Below, piece by piece: positions 44,301 through 54,372 of a stretch of DNA of 64,000 nucleotides. The stretch covers positions 62,001 through 126,000 of the forward strand of contig JBAKBP010004287.1 in the NCBI GenBank assembly GCA_037953745.1. Reading direction: 5' to 3'. A program made the position numbers and the translations under genes. The notes below the pieces were generated by a model. It ran no database searches. It had not been told where the DNA came from and saw only the letters and a program-made list of their open reading frames with translations. Position 1 is the stretch's first letter; each line of letters begins with the position of its first letter. The stretch comes from Lithodes maja. Taxonomy: Eukaryota > Arthropoda > Malacostraca > Decapoda > Lithodidae.

Positions 44301-46161
44301 GTCCAAGTACCGAATCACCGAGAAGTGCAGCAGAATCAATGTCCCTTCTGTTGCCCTTAGCAACCTTCTCCTGATCCTTCCTCCACTGTCCCCGAGGTTG
44401 AGTGCTAGGCTGTGCAGGAGCCGCAGAGCGAGATCGGGTTACCACACAGGCCATCTCATCCTGTTGGCACCTCCCAACCCATTCCCGATTCTCACCATCC
44501 ACGTCGGCTGCCCTCTCGGCAACGACTAAGGGTGGAGTCCCGGAAGTGGGCACCGCAAAGTCGTTGCCGAGAAGAAGGTCGACGCCCTCAACTGGCAAAC
44601 ACTCAACGATCCCTACATCCAGCTCCCTGCACACCTCTCCCACTCTCAACTCCAACCTCACAAGTGGGTATGACCTCGTAGCATTTATACCCTGCACCAC
44701 AACAACTCTGGCCGCATTTATCGGTTTCCCTGTGAAGTTCCTCAACAAAGTTTGCGAAGCCCCCGTATCCCTCAGCAAGTCAACCCTCCGTAGTTCACTC
44801 CCCCAGCTCACAAACCCGTGTCCCCGATGGCTACAGAAAGTGTCCCGGACAGGTGTCAAGCCTTCCGTACGCTTCTTTACCGCATGTGCCTCAGCTGCTG
44901 ACAACCTACCCCGGGCAGTTGCTGCAGCCTTCAGAGACACACCGATACTGTGAACCAATGACACCGGCTTAGCGGGAGTGTTACTAGGGCACTCACGTGA
45001 ATAATGGCCTAGCTTCTGACATTTGTAACATTTCACATCCCCAATGGGCTTCTTCCCTTGTGCGGGCGAAGAAGGGGCCTGACCTTTAGTAAACGGGAGA
45101 GGCTTGTGTTTGTAGGTGTTATTAGGTGCAATGCTTTTAGTGTGGTTATGTGTGTCATAGGATTTGTTATTATCGAAAACTCTGGTGGGTGGGATATAGC
45201 GCCCCTTTTGCCCTGACTCAGCCCTCTGAGCGGCACCGCAACCACGAATCAATGATAATCTGAGGTCTGCCATCTTGGCAGCCTCCTCTACTGTCTTGGG
45301 ACATTTTTCCTTAATGTTCAGCGTTAGATCGGTTCCAGTACATTTGTAAAACTGTTCCAGATAGAAAAGTTGCTTAATTTCCTCAGCCGACTCTGCGTGC
45401 TCGGACCGAAACCAGTTATTACATGCATCTGTTAAGTCCTGTGCATGCTCCATAAAACTGACGTCGCTCTTCTTATTCACGCCACGGAACTTCAATCTAT
45501 AAGTTTCGGGTTGCAGTTCGTAGGCCCGGAGCACAGCCTCCTTCACCAGTCCATACACGACACTCTCGTCCAGTGACAGTGCATCGTAGGCTTTCAACCC
45601 CTTACCCACTAGACGTGATGAAACTAATGCTGCCCATTTAACCTCTGGCCAGTCATACTCACGACACTTCTTTTCGAAACGAGCAAAAAACTCAGTCACT
45701 GCTGTCTCATCAAATGCGGGTACTAACTTAATTAAATGCGAAAGTGAGTCTGTAACCCGGTGCCCACCACCGAGATGACGCCCCGTGGTCTCTACTCTAG
45801 ACTTCTCGACATCCATTTCAGCCTGGTACCTGGTTGTATCCTGATTGGCTTGGATTCTAGCAACCTCTATGTGTTCTATACTAGCCTGTTGTATCTGAGT
45901 CTCCTGCAGCTTAATCCGTTCTATACTAGCCTGTTGTATCTGAGTCTCCTGCAGCTTAATCCGTTCTATACTAGCCTGTTGTATCTGAGTCTCCTGCAGC
46001 TTAATCCGTTCTATACTAGCCTGTTGACTCTCTTGCAACTTAAGCTTAGCTAGTTCTAGCTGAAATAACATCTCAGGAGACAGGCCTGGGGGGGGGGGGG
46101 GGGGGAGCACAAAATGGGGGATCCACACCGAAACGTGTTTACGGGTAAACCAGCTTGCCAT
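41329..46161 (-). CDS. Gag-Pol polyprotein: gag, CCHC, protease, integrase, RT, RNase H
   Basis: A 1,610-residue frame from ATG. Order by residue: a Gln/Ile-rich region with a 13-residue repeat (about 45-100); a retroviral-type gag helical domain (about 160-330); CCHC knuckle CYKCQKLGHYSREC (about 375); protease LLRDTGASQTLL (about 467); integrase zinc finger (about 750, GHLGVTKTL to CATCQ); integrase core with VVVDLVG (818), SDQGSNF (884) and SQGVLERW (about 917); reverse transcriptase with CIDFRRLN and YLDDVIVYDD (about 1338); and RNase H LATDASGVGAG (about 1490). All catalytic motifs look intact. Integrase before RT is the notable point. The 5' gag leader lies in another frame, separated by an 18-G run. 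Confidence 0.93.
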   Translation of the reverse strand: MASWFTRKHVSVWIPHFVLPPPPPPGLSPEMLFQLELAKLKLQESQQASIERIKLQETQIQQASIERIKLQETQIQQASIERIKLQETQIQQASIEHIEVARIQANQDTTRYQAEMDVEKSRVETTGRHLGGGHRVTDSLSHLIKLVPAFDETAVTEFFARFEKKCREYDWPEVKWAALVSSRLVGKGLKAYDALSLDESVVYGLVKEAVLRAYELQPETYRLKFRGVNKKSDVSFMEHAQDLTDACNNWFRSEHAESAEEIKQLFYLEQFYKCTGTDLTLNIKEKCPKTVEEAAKMADLRLSLIRGCGAAQRAESGQKGRYIPPTRVFDNNKSYDTHNHTKSIAPNNTYKHKPLPFTKGQAPSSPAQGKKPIGDVKCYKCQKLGHYSRECPSNTPAKPVSLVHSIGVSLKAAATARGRLSAAEAHAVKKRTEGLTPVRDTFCSHRGHGFVSWGSELRRVDLLRDTGASQTLLRNFTGKPINAARVVVVQGINATRSYPLVRLELRVGEVCRELDVGIVECLPVEGVDLLLGNDFAVPTSGTPPLVVAERAADVDGENREWVGRCQQDEMACVVTRSRSAAPAQPSTQPRGQWRKDQEKVAKGNRRDIDSAALLGDSVLGPIINTGVDSGPDMVCNKAELGKTSREARAVARATKAVEPTSRGNVLLQNHLDALMPGDISEQQLQDASLARYSNGAIELEEDGDAKPGDFFRLNRILYRRFLDPKSKWEGGARVVDQVVVPNKYRESLLCLAHDVPVAGHLGVTKTLAALGRCFWWPGVKADVCAWVAGCATCQTTGKPNQTIPKAPLFPIPVTGPPFSIVVVDLVGPFPPTSSGNKFLLTIMDVATRYPDAYPMRNGSAKAVVRNLLLFCSRYGFPREVQSDQGSNFTSKLFKQTLQLHGICSVVSSAYHPESQGVLERWHSTLKSMLRCYCAEHDTDWDLGLPYVLFAAREVPRESLGFSPNQLVFGHNVRGPLSMVKEIWEGEEKPGSVLKYVLESRERLIGCMAAAGNNLVNAQAVMKHQYDAKVNLREFSVGQEVMLLLPLPGHPLSAKFIGPYVVAKKLSDLDYLVATPDRRKKHQLCHVNLMKEYVRHPSEPLTIPVLACSGQGGEGGGDSHAAEEDSWDCVISAEQWAGNTEQEARQAVSHLPEHQGAAVLGLFRSYPSVFAEHPGLTTQVTHDVDVGDNVPFKSVPYRVPPVKLPALREELKYMVERGMITEGYVKWTSPVTLQPKPDGKVRFCIDFRRLNGLTTTNPYPLPRVDDSVDKIGNAKYLTKIDLVKGYWQVPLSDRAKQVCGFVVDGKTYQCNVMPYGLKNAPATFQNLMNDICDEIPNCTVYLDDVIVYDDDFENHLRHLETLFGKLHDAGLVVNLRKCEFVKATVQYLGFVVGLGRVCPPLSKIQAINMFPRPTTKRQVMRFLGMIGYYRRFIRGYSTVLAPLTDLLSKSVKFCWAAECQRAFDLVKHLLCTHPILRAPDFSRSFQLATDASGVGAGAVLLQTDSEGLEHPVSFFSRKFNSAQRNYSTIEKELLAIVLSLKHFEVYVPAYGPVVTIYTDHHPLKFLNQFHNRNMRLTRWSLMLQEYNLNIQHIAGSENVIADCLSRVDDPR
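45870..46035 (-). repeat. 39 bp coding repeat in Gag
   Basis: A unit encoding IERIKLQETQIQQ is repeated about three times, with further partial copies on both sides. It makes a short Gln-rich coiled-coil-like array near the Gag N-terminus. Confidence 0.85.
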
Positions 46162-46565
46162 TGAGAACCCTCCTGCTGCATCGTGCTAATACTCGCTGGC
46201 TGAGGGCCCAGCTCATGGGTAGAGTGGAATGGAGGCTTGGAGGGAACCCCCCAACAGCCCACTCCACCCACCGCCCCATCGCCATCACCCAACAAACATG
46301 CCACCAAATTCTTCTTGGGCCAACTGTCAGGACAGTCTCGCCCCAAAACCGTGGCTAAACAGCGAAGACCGTAACAATCAATAGCCTGCAGGCGCTGTTC
46401 GGTCAAAGGTGTCTGCAAAAATGCCCGGGCATCCCTCTCTCCACTTATAACACTCCCCTCCCTAAATATCTGCTGTACCTGCTGGTCACTAGGCTGTACC
46501 GTGTTATCCTCCCCCGTAAATGATGAGTCATTAGACATAGTGCTGGTTATACAATTGCTGTTCAT
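46056..46565 (-). CDS. Gag leader frame, offset from Gag-Pol
   Basis: ATG at 46565 opens a frame encoding an acidic, Gln-rich N-terminus (SNDSSFTGEDNTVQPSDQQ) and an LTEQRLQAIDCYGLRCLA segment, typical of a gag amino end. It overlaps the start of the main frame by about 100 bp, where an 18-G run (46088-46105) encodes the Pro run (minus strand C-run). A slip in this homopolymer probably joins the two in the active element; otherwise this copy has a separated leader. Confidence 0.6.
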   Translation of the reverse strand: MNSNCITSTMSNDSSFTGEDNTVQPSDQQVQQIFREGSVISGERDARAFLQTPLTEQRLQAIDCYGLRCLATVLGRDCPDSWPKKNLVACLLGDGDGAVGGVGCWGVPSKPPFHSTHELGPQPASISTMQQEGSQWQAGLPVNTFRCGSPILCSPPPPPQACLLRCYFS

Positions 46566-46785
46566 AAAAAAAAAAAGTGCTTATTACTAATTGCAGTCTC
46601 GACTCACAAAATGTTAAAGATGCTTGAATGACTCTACTCTAGACACCTAACGAAACAATCTGCAAGTCCACCAATACAATAATGACACAATAAAAATTCC
46701 TCCAATATGCAAGAAAATTCTAGCCAGCTCTACTAGGTAGCATAGAATAGTTCTCCAAAAAACATGTGATAGGATACTACTGAAT

Positions 46786-46802
46786 CTTGTGCAAGGTCGC
46801 CA
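46786..46802 (-). promoter_or_regulatory. Primer binding site
   Basis: On the minus strand TGGCGACCTTGCACAAG starts 3 bp inside the 5' LTR boundary. TGGCGACC fits a tRNA 3' end in -GGTCGCCA, as in several arginine-type primers; the exact tRNA is not determined. Confidence 0.6.
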
Positions 46803-46805
46803 TAT

Positions 46806-48598
46806 TGTTACGGCTGGATCGGCAATACATATTCGGGATTCTTGATCGTAGGACAGAAATGGCTTAAGTGACAACGACACGCTCGATGCCAGTCCCAAAT
46901 ACTATATGCTCCAGACAACAAAAGCACCAACGCCCTACAGAGTTATCGTCTACGGTAACGAGGTACCTTTACTCGGCGAAAGTGTACAACAGGGGTAGGC
47001 TATGAGGCTAAACTCCCTCAGACATTTATAGGTTACGTTATTACTAAAGAAATGCAATACTCAAGAAACTACGTTAATATTGAGCCTCTAATAATGTAGA
47101 ATAGAAGCAGGCTAAAGGTATGACAGTGAAATGCTAAATGAAAAATGTACACGCCTACTTGAAAGCGCGTGCACTACACTAACTGTCCCCTACTAACATG
47201 CACTAGCATGTAGCATACAAGATGTTCATGATCCAGTAGATACCTAATAATACACATGGGAGGAACATAAATAGTAGTCACTTATTATAATAATGAATCT
47301 ATACTTGGAATAACTAAAAGGTTGCAGGCAACAGTACTGCGCCGGTAGCCTACTACCGCATAGGCTACTTCGCTTCTCTCACTCTGTCTCCCCTCCGAGT
47401 CCGTATGCGCCCTATGCAACAGAACTCCGGACACAGCAGCAAAACGACAGTGCAGTTAATTGATACATGAAAGTATTAATAGTGTTGTCTTGTGCGTGAG
47501 TAATGTGTATTGTAAAGTGTTACATACATATACTTAAAGAGAGCTGCAATGCATAGTAAAATAAAGATATATCCCACTCATCATCCCCATGTGTTCTAGC
47601 TAGCAGGCCAAGTCACAGGAACAACGAGTCCCAGCACCGAAAGCGAGAACCCAGGAAAATACTGTAGAGAACACAAGGACAGATAAATTACGTTACTCTA
47701 CTATACAGGCACTACGAGCGAGCTGTAGTCTCGGGGGCTACACTCGCCCCTGGCTCGGTATGCAAATCAAGGCTAAGTCCTCGTTCCTCTACAGACAACT
47801 CCTGGGCATGGTTGGGCTCTTACACATGGCACCAGTCTAGTCACAAATGGGATGATGAGCGGGGCATATAACTCGTGAACATGTAGAACGTTCACCAATT
47901 ATCCTCATCAAGAAGATCGCTGTTCACATTAACCCCTTAAATCTAATACATGTAAATATATGCTTGTCCTAAGAGTAATACGAGAGGTGAGTGCTGAAAC
48001 TCCTTTAGGACCTCAAGGGAAGGTTATGCATTTAAATAGAGAGAAGAATGAAATGAGAGTAATGTCGTCAGAGAGAAAGAGTGCAACCGTGAGAAGTTGG
48101 GAGAGAGGGCAAGGGATGTTAGAATCTCAAAGGTTCTAGGCAACCTGATCATGGAACACGCAGCGAGCCTCCAGGCAATGTGCTGTACGACAATATGGGC
48201 AGCCCAGGCAGCGTAGGCAGGCAGCAATGGACTACCAACCCTATCGCGCCTAGCTATAAGCGCAAGGCTGCCAACCAGTCCATACGTCTGGCAACCCCCC
48301 CGGCCATGCTACCCTCCTGCTCTGAAGCCCAACTCACTCTCTCTCTCTGAACTCCCATTGTCTTATCTATCAACTTCTCTATTGATACTACATATTAAAT
48401 GGAAGGTCTCGACATGGCTTAAAACAAAACCCACCACTGGTTAGCACATGACGAGACCTTTGCAGAGATACAAAGAACATAGTTATAAGTTGTCACACTC
48501 AATATACATAGCTGCTGACGGTAGCCAGATCACGGGCGGTACAGTGGAGTACCAAGGAGTACAATCAGGTTGCGTTGCCACGCACTGGGTGCGTCACA
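46806..48598 (-). repeat. 5' LTR of the retrotransposon
   Basis: Same 1,793 bp sequence as the other LTR, with about 16 substitutions (for example near 46888, 46967 and 47141). In minus orientation it holds the promoter. Confidence 0.95.
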
Positions 48599-48806
48599 AT
48601 ATATATATATATATTTATACCGTATATTGATATCAATCATTTGATAGGCGTATATATCACGGTATACGGTACATTTCTCTCCTTACGAAAGGAGAGAGAA
48701 GAGTCATAGCAATTTTAAGGTCACCTTCGTAAGGAAACAAATATACCGTACATGGTGATATATATACGCTTATCAAATGATTGATATCAATATTCACCAA
48801 TATACA

Positions 48807-48867
<61 letters not shown>

Positions 48868-48997
48868 GTATATTGATATCAATCATTTGATAGGCATACA
48901 TATCACCATGTACGGTACATTGTAGGGACAGAAATCTACCGTATACCGTGATATATACGCCTATCAAATGATTGATATCAATATACACCAATATACA

Positions 48998-49060
<63 letters not shown>

Positions 49061-49066
49061 GTATTT
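48599..49066. repeat. Palindromic satellite array, right part
   Basis: The same satellite resumes immediately after the LTR (TTGATATCAATCATTTGATA, then the TACGAAAGGAGAG block). It ends with long (TA)n tracts near 48808-48864 and 48998-49058. The array was therefore continuous before the retrotransposon inserted. Confidence 0.92.
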
Positions 49067-49834
49067 GTACGGTAGCTTGTAAGGAATGAAATTTATTAGT
49101 GATAAATGAAAGAGAATACAGAAACCGAACTGAAAATAGAGTGAAAAAGATATAATAATACAGAAATATTACAAGCAAATAAAGAAAGAGGGATTAGAGA
49201 AAAGAATAATGAGAATTACATATACGAAAGGGAGAAATATAGAGAAGAGAGAAAGGGAGGAAGGGAGACAGCGCGTACGAAGGAGAAGGGAGGAGAGAGA
49301 GAGAAAGCGAGCTAGCCAGAGAGAGAGTCAGACAGACAGACAAGAGGAGTGAGAGAGACAGAAAGAGAGAGAGAGAGCGAGAATACAGAGAATACAGAAA
49401 TAAGGAGAAACAAGAGAAAATAAGACGGCTTACCGAAGGAATAATAGACGCGCGTGAGGCCGAAGTCAGGACAAAGCGAACGCATCCGAACGCGCCTGGG
49501 AAATAGACCAAAAAGTAGCCTCTCTTCCTCATCTCCTCCCACCCTCCACACTCGCTCACTTCATTCAGAATAGACTTCTATAAGACGGAGAGTGGCTCGT
49601 TCCAAAAATGATCGTTTCGTTCCGATTGGAGCCATAGTTACGGCGCTAGGGCGAGTGAAAGTGAGCGAATATTTCGGGATTGTGCCCGCTGGGCGGCTCG
49701 GTGTAAAATACCGCCTAGCCCGCCAATAAGGTGTTAAGCCAACACAAATAACGTAAATCCTAAGTGTTATTGTTACACTTAATATTCAGTATATATAAAC
49801 AAATATAGACGTGTTTTTCGGGAATCGTAGCTTA
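49067..49834. other. Purine-rich non-coding gap
   Basis: Mostly GA-rich, including an imperfect (GA)n region at about 49235-49400, followed by ordinary sequence. The minus-strand open frames here (Leu/Ser-rich) are products of the purine bias. No gene supported. Confidence 0.6.
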
Positions 49835-49910
49835 ATTAGGAATAGGATATCTAGCGAGGCAGCGAGTAACAGGTGTTGTTCGCTGCCTCGCTAGTTATCC
49901 TATTCCTAAT
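49835..49910. repeat. Near-perfect 30 bp hairpin
   Basis: Arms at 49835-49864 and 49881-49910 (ATTAGGAATAGGAT then TAGCGAGGCAGCG and reverse complement) pair with one mismatch around a 16-base loop. No coding frame spans it. Confidence 0.92.
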
Positions 49911-49997
49911 CAATATATAATTATGTGTTACTTTTGTCATCCCTAACAATTATTATTTATTTCATAAGTCGTAGGCGTGTGCATAAACCTTTAACCG

Positions 49998-50070
49998 TCT
50001 TGGTGGTGTAATGGTTAAGGTGTCTAAAAATCTGTGTGTGATAACCCAGGTTCGAATCCCGGTGGATCAC
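49998..50070 (+). mobile_element. tRNA-derived SINE head
   Basis: An A-box-like TGGTGTAATGGTTAAGG and a B box GGTTCGAATCC are correctly spaced, but the acceptor stem does not pair, so it is not a tRNA gene. The sequence after the B box (GATCAC, then TTTCATTAATTTCATTGG) recurs upstream of the gene copies near 50900, 52370, 60250 and 62770, showing a dispersed SINE-like family. Confidence 0.6.
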
Positions 50071-50204
50071 ATACATGCTTTCATTAATTTCATTGGAGGC
50101 GTTTGTTGGTGTGGTGAAATTAATACAAAATAGATTATGTATATGTAAATTCAAAACAATCGCATAGTATTATTCTGCGTATTTTAGAAGGTATCTTTTA
50201 TGTC

Positions 50205-50206
<2 letters not shown>

Positions 50207-50266
<60 letters not shown>

Positions 50267-50287
50267 AGAGAGAGAGAGAGAGAGAGG
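50207..50287. repeat. (GA)n microsatellite
   Basis: An almost uninterrupted GA tract, followed by a G-rich purine stretch to about 50370. Confidence 0.95.
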
Positions 50288-50429
50288 TGGGAGGGAAGGA
50301 GGGGAGAGGAAGAGGGTGAAGAAGGAGAATTGGGGTGAAAGGGAGAGGGGGAGGAGGGGGGAATGGAAAGTGCGAAGGATAGAAACTTGATTGTCTGTGT
50401 ATTAAATTCCATAAATAACGCAACACCTA

Positions 50430-51050
50430 ATGTGTGTTACTTTTTTGAGATCCAGCATGGGCTAATTTTATAATATAGCCTGTGTGTTATGTTAAAATAA
50501 ACTTATTCTGCGTGCCGTTCTCGAACACACACACACACACACACACGTTTGACTCCTCCTCCTTCGAACCTCTATATTAACCCCGCCCCGTTTTATTAGA
50601 AGCGATTAAAGTGCCATCTATTAAAAGGTGAGTGAACTAACACATTGCCTCAGGCCAAGACAGCAGTTCTGTCGTAGACTGTACAATCTCAGAAAATATT
50701 TTTTGAGAAAATATTATTTTGGTCAAGTCAATCTTAGCTAGCCTAGTTTTTAGGGGGATTTGAGCCCTGTTGTGTCTACAGTGTGCCTCACTATACTGCC
50801 TTAGTTAGTGGTGTGTCTCCTTTGCATCTAGTAACGCGCCACCGCCGCCGCCACCCCACAACCTCAATACCCTCTCTCTCAGATTTGTATGTTGTAACTC
50901 AGGTTCGAATCCGGGAAGATCGATCACCCACTTTCATTCATTTCATTGGGAGGTGTTTGATTAAATAAATATATTAGATTATTATATCTTTAACTAGTGC
51001 TCCTCCTCATATGGTGTCTATATTAATTCTATAATTACGCAGGAAACATC
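50430..51050. other. Upstream flank of the first array copy
   Basis: Holds a (CA)n tract near 50526-50547, a TGCCTCACTATACTGCCTTAG block with GCC-rich sequence (repeated before the other three copies), the SINE B-box segment near 50895, and a CAG-type splice-acceptor-like site just before the ATG of copy 1 (TTACGCAG|GAAACATC). An upstream non-coding exon is possible. Confidence 0.45.
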
Positions 51051-51179
51051 ATGATGACCGGCAGAGACCACCTGTGTTTGTGTCCTGGAGGTGGGATTCC
51101 TAAGCAGGCCTTGATCCTGCTGGTTCTGGTGGTTACTACCCCCGACAGTGTCACCATCCAGGAGGAGGAGGTCGATTGA
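51051..51179 (+). pseudogene. Secreted protein gene, copy 1, mostly deleted
   Basis: The first about 33 codons match the other copies (MTGRDHLCLC, GGGIPKQ, hydrophobic signal core). The sequence then jumps directly to the spacer sequence near the MITE left end (CCGACAGTGTCACCATCCAG), giving a premature stop. Nearly the whole secreted domain is missing. Confidence 0.85.
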
Positions 51180-51180
51180 C

Positions 51181-52114
51181 AACCCTTTAGCGGGCACCGA
51201 TCCTCCCCAGGGTTAATGGCCGCTTTGGGGTTATTATACATTATACGGCCCTTTTTTTTTATTTAGAGCCGTACTACTCACTCACACCTCCATCACATGT
51301 GTGCACTGTGGTGGTATTATTTTGTTTACAATAAACTATATTTAACCAGAAAATTTGTTTCATTTCCACCTTATGAACACAATCAGTGCGGTTCCAATAG
51401 AAATATTTATTGGAGGTTTAGTTGGTGGTGGAGGCTGGTCAATTTTTAACTCAAATGCAAGCTCTCTTTACGTAAACTCTCAGAAAATTATTTTTCGAGA
51501 ATATATTATTTTGGTCAAGTCAATCTTACTTAGTTAGCTAGCCTAGTTTTTAGGGGCGATTTAAAAGCCCCGTTGTGTGGTGGTCTACATCTCATGTCTT
51601 GGCTAGCCTAGTTTTAGGGGCTTTAAATCTAATTGTATGTGTCTCTACTATATACAAGGCAAAGCCAGTCAGTTCCACTTTGTGTGAAATCTCAGAAAAT
51701 TATTTTTTCCAGAAAATAATATTTTGGTCAAAAGTCAATCTTACTTAGTTAGCTAGCCTAGTTTTAAGGGGGGATTTAAAAGCCCCATTGTGTGGTGGTC
51801 TACATCTCATGTCTTGGCGGGCTTTAAATCCCATTTTATGTGTCTCTACTATATTCAAGGCAAGGCCAGTCAGTTCCACTTTGTGTGAAATCTCAGAAAA
51901 TATATTGGGTTGCAGACACATTACAAAGAGGAAAAAGAAACGCGTTTTCTGGTTAAAAAAGTTTATTGTAAAAAAAATCATACCACACCGTGCACGTGAC
52001 GGAGGTGTGAGTGAGTGAGTAGTATGGCTCTAAATTAAAAAAAAGGGTGGTCGTATCGGCCAAACAATACTTATTGATCCTTACTTACCACATTCGGATC
52101 CGCTAAAGGGTTAA
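51181..52114. mobile_element. Palindromic MITE-like element, copy 1
   Basis: Ends ACCCTTTAGCGG and CCGCTAAAGGGT form terminal inverted repeats, the right one followed by TTAA. Internal inverted arms (about 51263-51363 and 51940-52040) contain GTACTACTCACTCACACCTC and its complement. Its ends resemble the CCCTTT-type ends and TTAA targets of piggyBac elements. The middle carries several TTAGCTAGCCTAGTTTT repeats. No transposase. Confidence 0.65.
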
Positions 52115-52208
52115 ACAAAAATAAAGAGACAAAAACCTTGCCTACTATCCCTATCTATCTATCTATCGTAGCGTTTATCTTGTTTGTCCGGAAGTGATGG
52201 CGGGTAAG

Positions 52209-52246
<38 letters not shown>

Positions 52247-52636
52247 ATCATTATATCTTGGTGTGCCTCACTATACTGCCTTAGTTAGTGGTGTGTCTCC
52301 TTCGCATCTAGTAACGCGCCGCTGCCGCCACAACCTCATTCATACCCTATGTGGTATAACTCAGGTTCTAATCCGGGGAAGATCACCCACTTTCATTAAT
52401 TTCATTGAGAGGTGTTTGGTTAAATAAATATATTAGATCATTATATTTTTAACTATTTGCAGTATATGTGTAAAAACTTTGCATACTGTATAATATTCTA
52501 TAATAACCAACTTGACGGAATTAATATAAACACCATGACAAGATTTTACAGATAGTGACCTGAAGAAGTTATCTGCGAAACGTTGTTAATATAGTGATGG
52601 TGTTTATATTCATTCTATAACCATGCAGGAAACATC
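52115..52636. other. Spacer upstream of copy 2
   Basis: Repeated spacer with a (TATC)n tract near 52152, a (CA)n tract near 52208-52243, the TGCCTCACTATACTGCC block, the SINE B-box segment near 52370, and a CTGAAGAAGTTATCTGCG motif near 52561 that is also found before copy 3. No gene supported. Confidence 0.5.
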
Positions 52637-53639
52637 ATGATGACCGGCAGAGACCACCTGTGTTTGTGTTCTGGAGGTTGGATTCCTAAGCAGTCCTTGG
52701 TCCTGCTACTGACCCTGCTGGTTCTGGTGGTTCCGTGTGCTGGCCAGGCGTGTCCCGTCCTCTACCCAAGGGACAGTCTCGAAACCCCACTACCGCTGCC
52801 AATCACCGTGAGAGTTAGTGCCTCTGACATTTTACAAAAATTGGACGACCTATTGGGAGCTTTTGACGGCGGAGGGCGAGCCAGCTACCTGTTTGGTCAT
52901 GGAGAATTCTGACACCAACAACCCCCTCCGTTCGGCTGCTGTCGGCTGTCTCAATGTCACCAGCTGGGAACACGCGCCTGTCCGGCCTCCATTTTTTGTC
53001 GGGGAGGAGTGGTACAATATCTTCACTTTCTTTTTGACAGCTTCTAACAACAGCTTCACTGTCCAGCTGAATCAAAAGGAGGCTGGCGAACTAACTCAAG
53101 AAACTAATTTTCGAGTAACTGTGGTAGACCGGGTGAACATGACCTATGGGGGACCAAAGATTAGATTCCCCAACTTTGAGGTCATGGATGATGGGTGCCT
53201 AGCTCTGACAGAGTATGGCAATGGGTGGAGCTACCTCAGCCTAGCGCCCTCTGCTGATCTCATCCGACTCTCCCCGGAAGCTGTTGAGAAAATTACAGTC
53301 GCAGTGACGCTCTCCGGAGAGACTGTTTCTCTTACTACTATTATGCCATATACAACACACATGGAGCCCGAGAGGCACATCACTTCAACGTAACTTACTC
53401 CCGAGGTTATCGCTACCACACTCACACGGCCGATCTTAACTCCAACACCATTCTCTCCGTCACGTGGGCACACCACGGACATGAGGACTGCTCTGGGTAT
53501 TGGTACTTGTTGGGTGTCCATGGTGCGGGGGCCATTCCTAATTGAGTTTCTAGTAAAGGCAATTCGTTTTCCGCTATTCTTCTCTCATCCCCAATTAGCA
53601 TACTAAGTTCAATAAATATTATTGTTATAACTAATGTTA
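52637..53639 (+). pseudogene. Secreted protein gene, copy 2, frameshifted and cut by a transposon
   Basis: Starts with the same signal region (LVLLLTLLVLVVPCAGQ) and then changes frame near 52800-52850. A second frame carries the middle part (LNVTSWEH, FTVQLNQKEAGEL, DDGCLALTEYGNGW) to 53393, and a third continues to the end. Homology with copies 3 and 4 shows the final codons lie at 59275-59287, beyond a 5.6 kb insertion starting at 53640. The copy cannot encode a full protein. The shared features of the family are given under the intact copy at 62963. Confidence 0.85.
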
Positions 53640-54372
53640 CCGTAAATTGGGGTAACTTCGGACATTTTTCGAGTTTTTTTAACAATTTCTCCTGAGTGAA
53701 CACACATTATAGAGATTTAACTAGGTCAAGTGATGTATGGTGATAGTGCACGTAATCCTGGAAGCCTCCTAAAATTATCCCCCATAATAAGAGAGCTATC
53801 CTTATCCTAAATGATGTCCAAAGTATTCTTGAAAAGTGGAAAACTTCGGACATGTATGGATAACTTCGGACATACAGTGATTTCTTTTGGAAAATGATTG
53901 CCAAGAAATCTGGGATAACTCCGGACAACGGAGGAGAACTTCGGACGTACGTTCGTGGCCTTATTTCATTCATTTTTCGGCACCTACTATTTTATAGGAA
54001 TATTTTATTATTGCTGCTTATTCCTGTCCGATGTTTTAGTGAAAAATGCACAGTCAATACTTTTAGGCCTGTAAAATCAGTATAGGAGGGGGTTATATAC
54101 GATGTTTAACATATATTCTTTTTGGATCTGTTCTCGTTAGGCATTGAGCTTACTCTTAAAAAATATTGAGCAGGAAAAATAAACAATGATGTCAAATCGA
54201 TAACTCGAAAATTAACTAGGTCTAGTGAAAATATATAGGAAATGTATACTATATTACAGCATATACACTTATGAATTTGAGCATTTTTATAGGTATAACG
54301 TATTTGTTGGTGTTTCTTTCGGCAGATAAACACATTTTTGTACAAGATATATGCCTCTCCTAATTTATATAA

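Larger units (their letters stand above)
39248..48598 (-). mobile_element. Ty3/gypsy LTR retrotransposon with integrase-first pol (Gmr1-like)
   Basis: A complete 9,351 bp element on the minus strand, with two 1,793 bp LTRs ending TG...CA (in minus orientation), a primer binding site, a polypurine tract, and gag-pol. It is inserted within a (TA)n part of the satellite, which resumes on the other side; the target duplication cannot be read within the simple repeat. The domain order protease, integrase, reverse transcriptase, RNase H is the reverse of normal Ty3/gypsy and typical of the Gmr1 group. LTRs differ at about 16 sites by eye (roughly 1%), so the insertion is fairly young. Confidence 0.95.

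Noticed and set aside
43079..44953. Plus-strand frames within the gag-pol region
   Set aside because: They are shadows of the intact minus-strand polyprotein with no motifs of their own.
49194..49559. Leu/Ser-rich minus-strand frames
   Set aside because: They are translations of purine-rich simple sequence.
49998..50070. Functional tRNA gene
   Set aside because: A and B boxes are present, but the acceptor stem does not pair and the anticodon arm is poor; related sequences recur as SINE parts.
52561..52590. Hammerhead-ribozyme-like core CTGAAGA...GAAAC
   Set aside because: The CUGANGA and GAAA boxes are present but the closing pair of stem II is mismatched and stems I and III are not evident.
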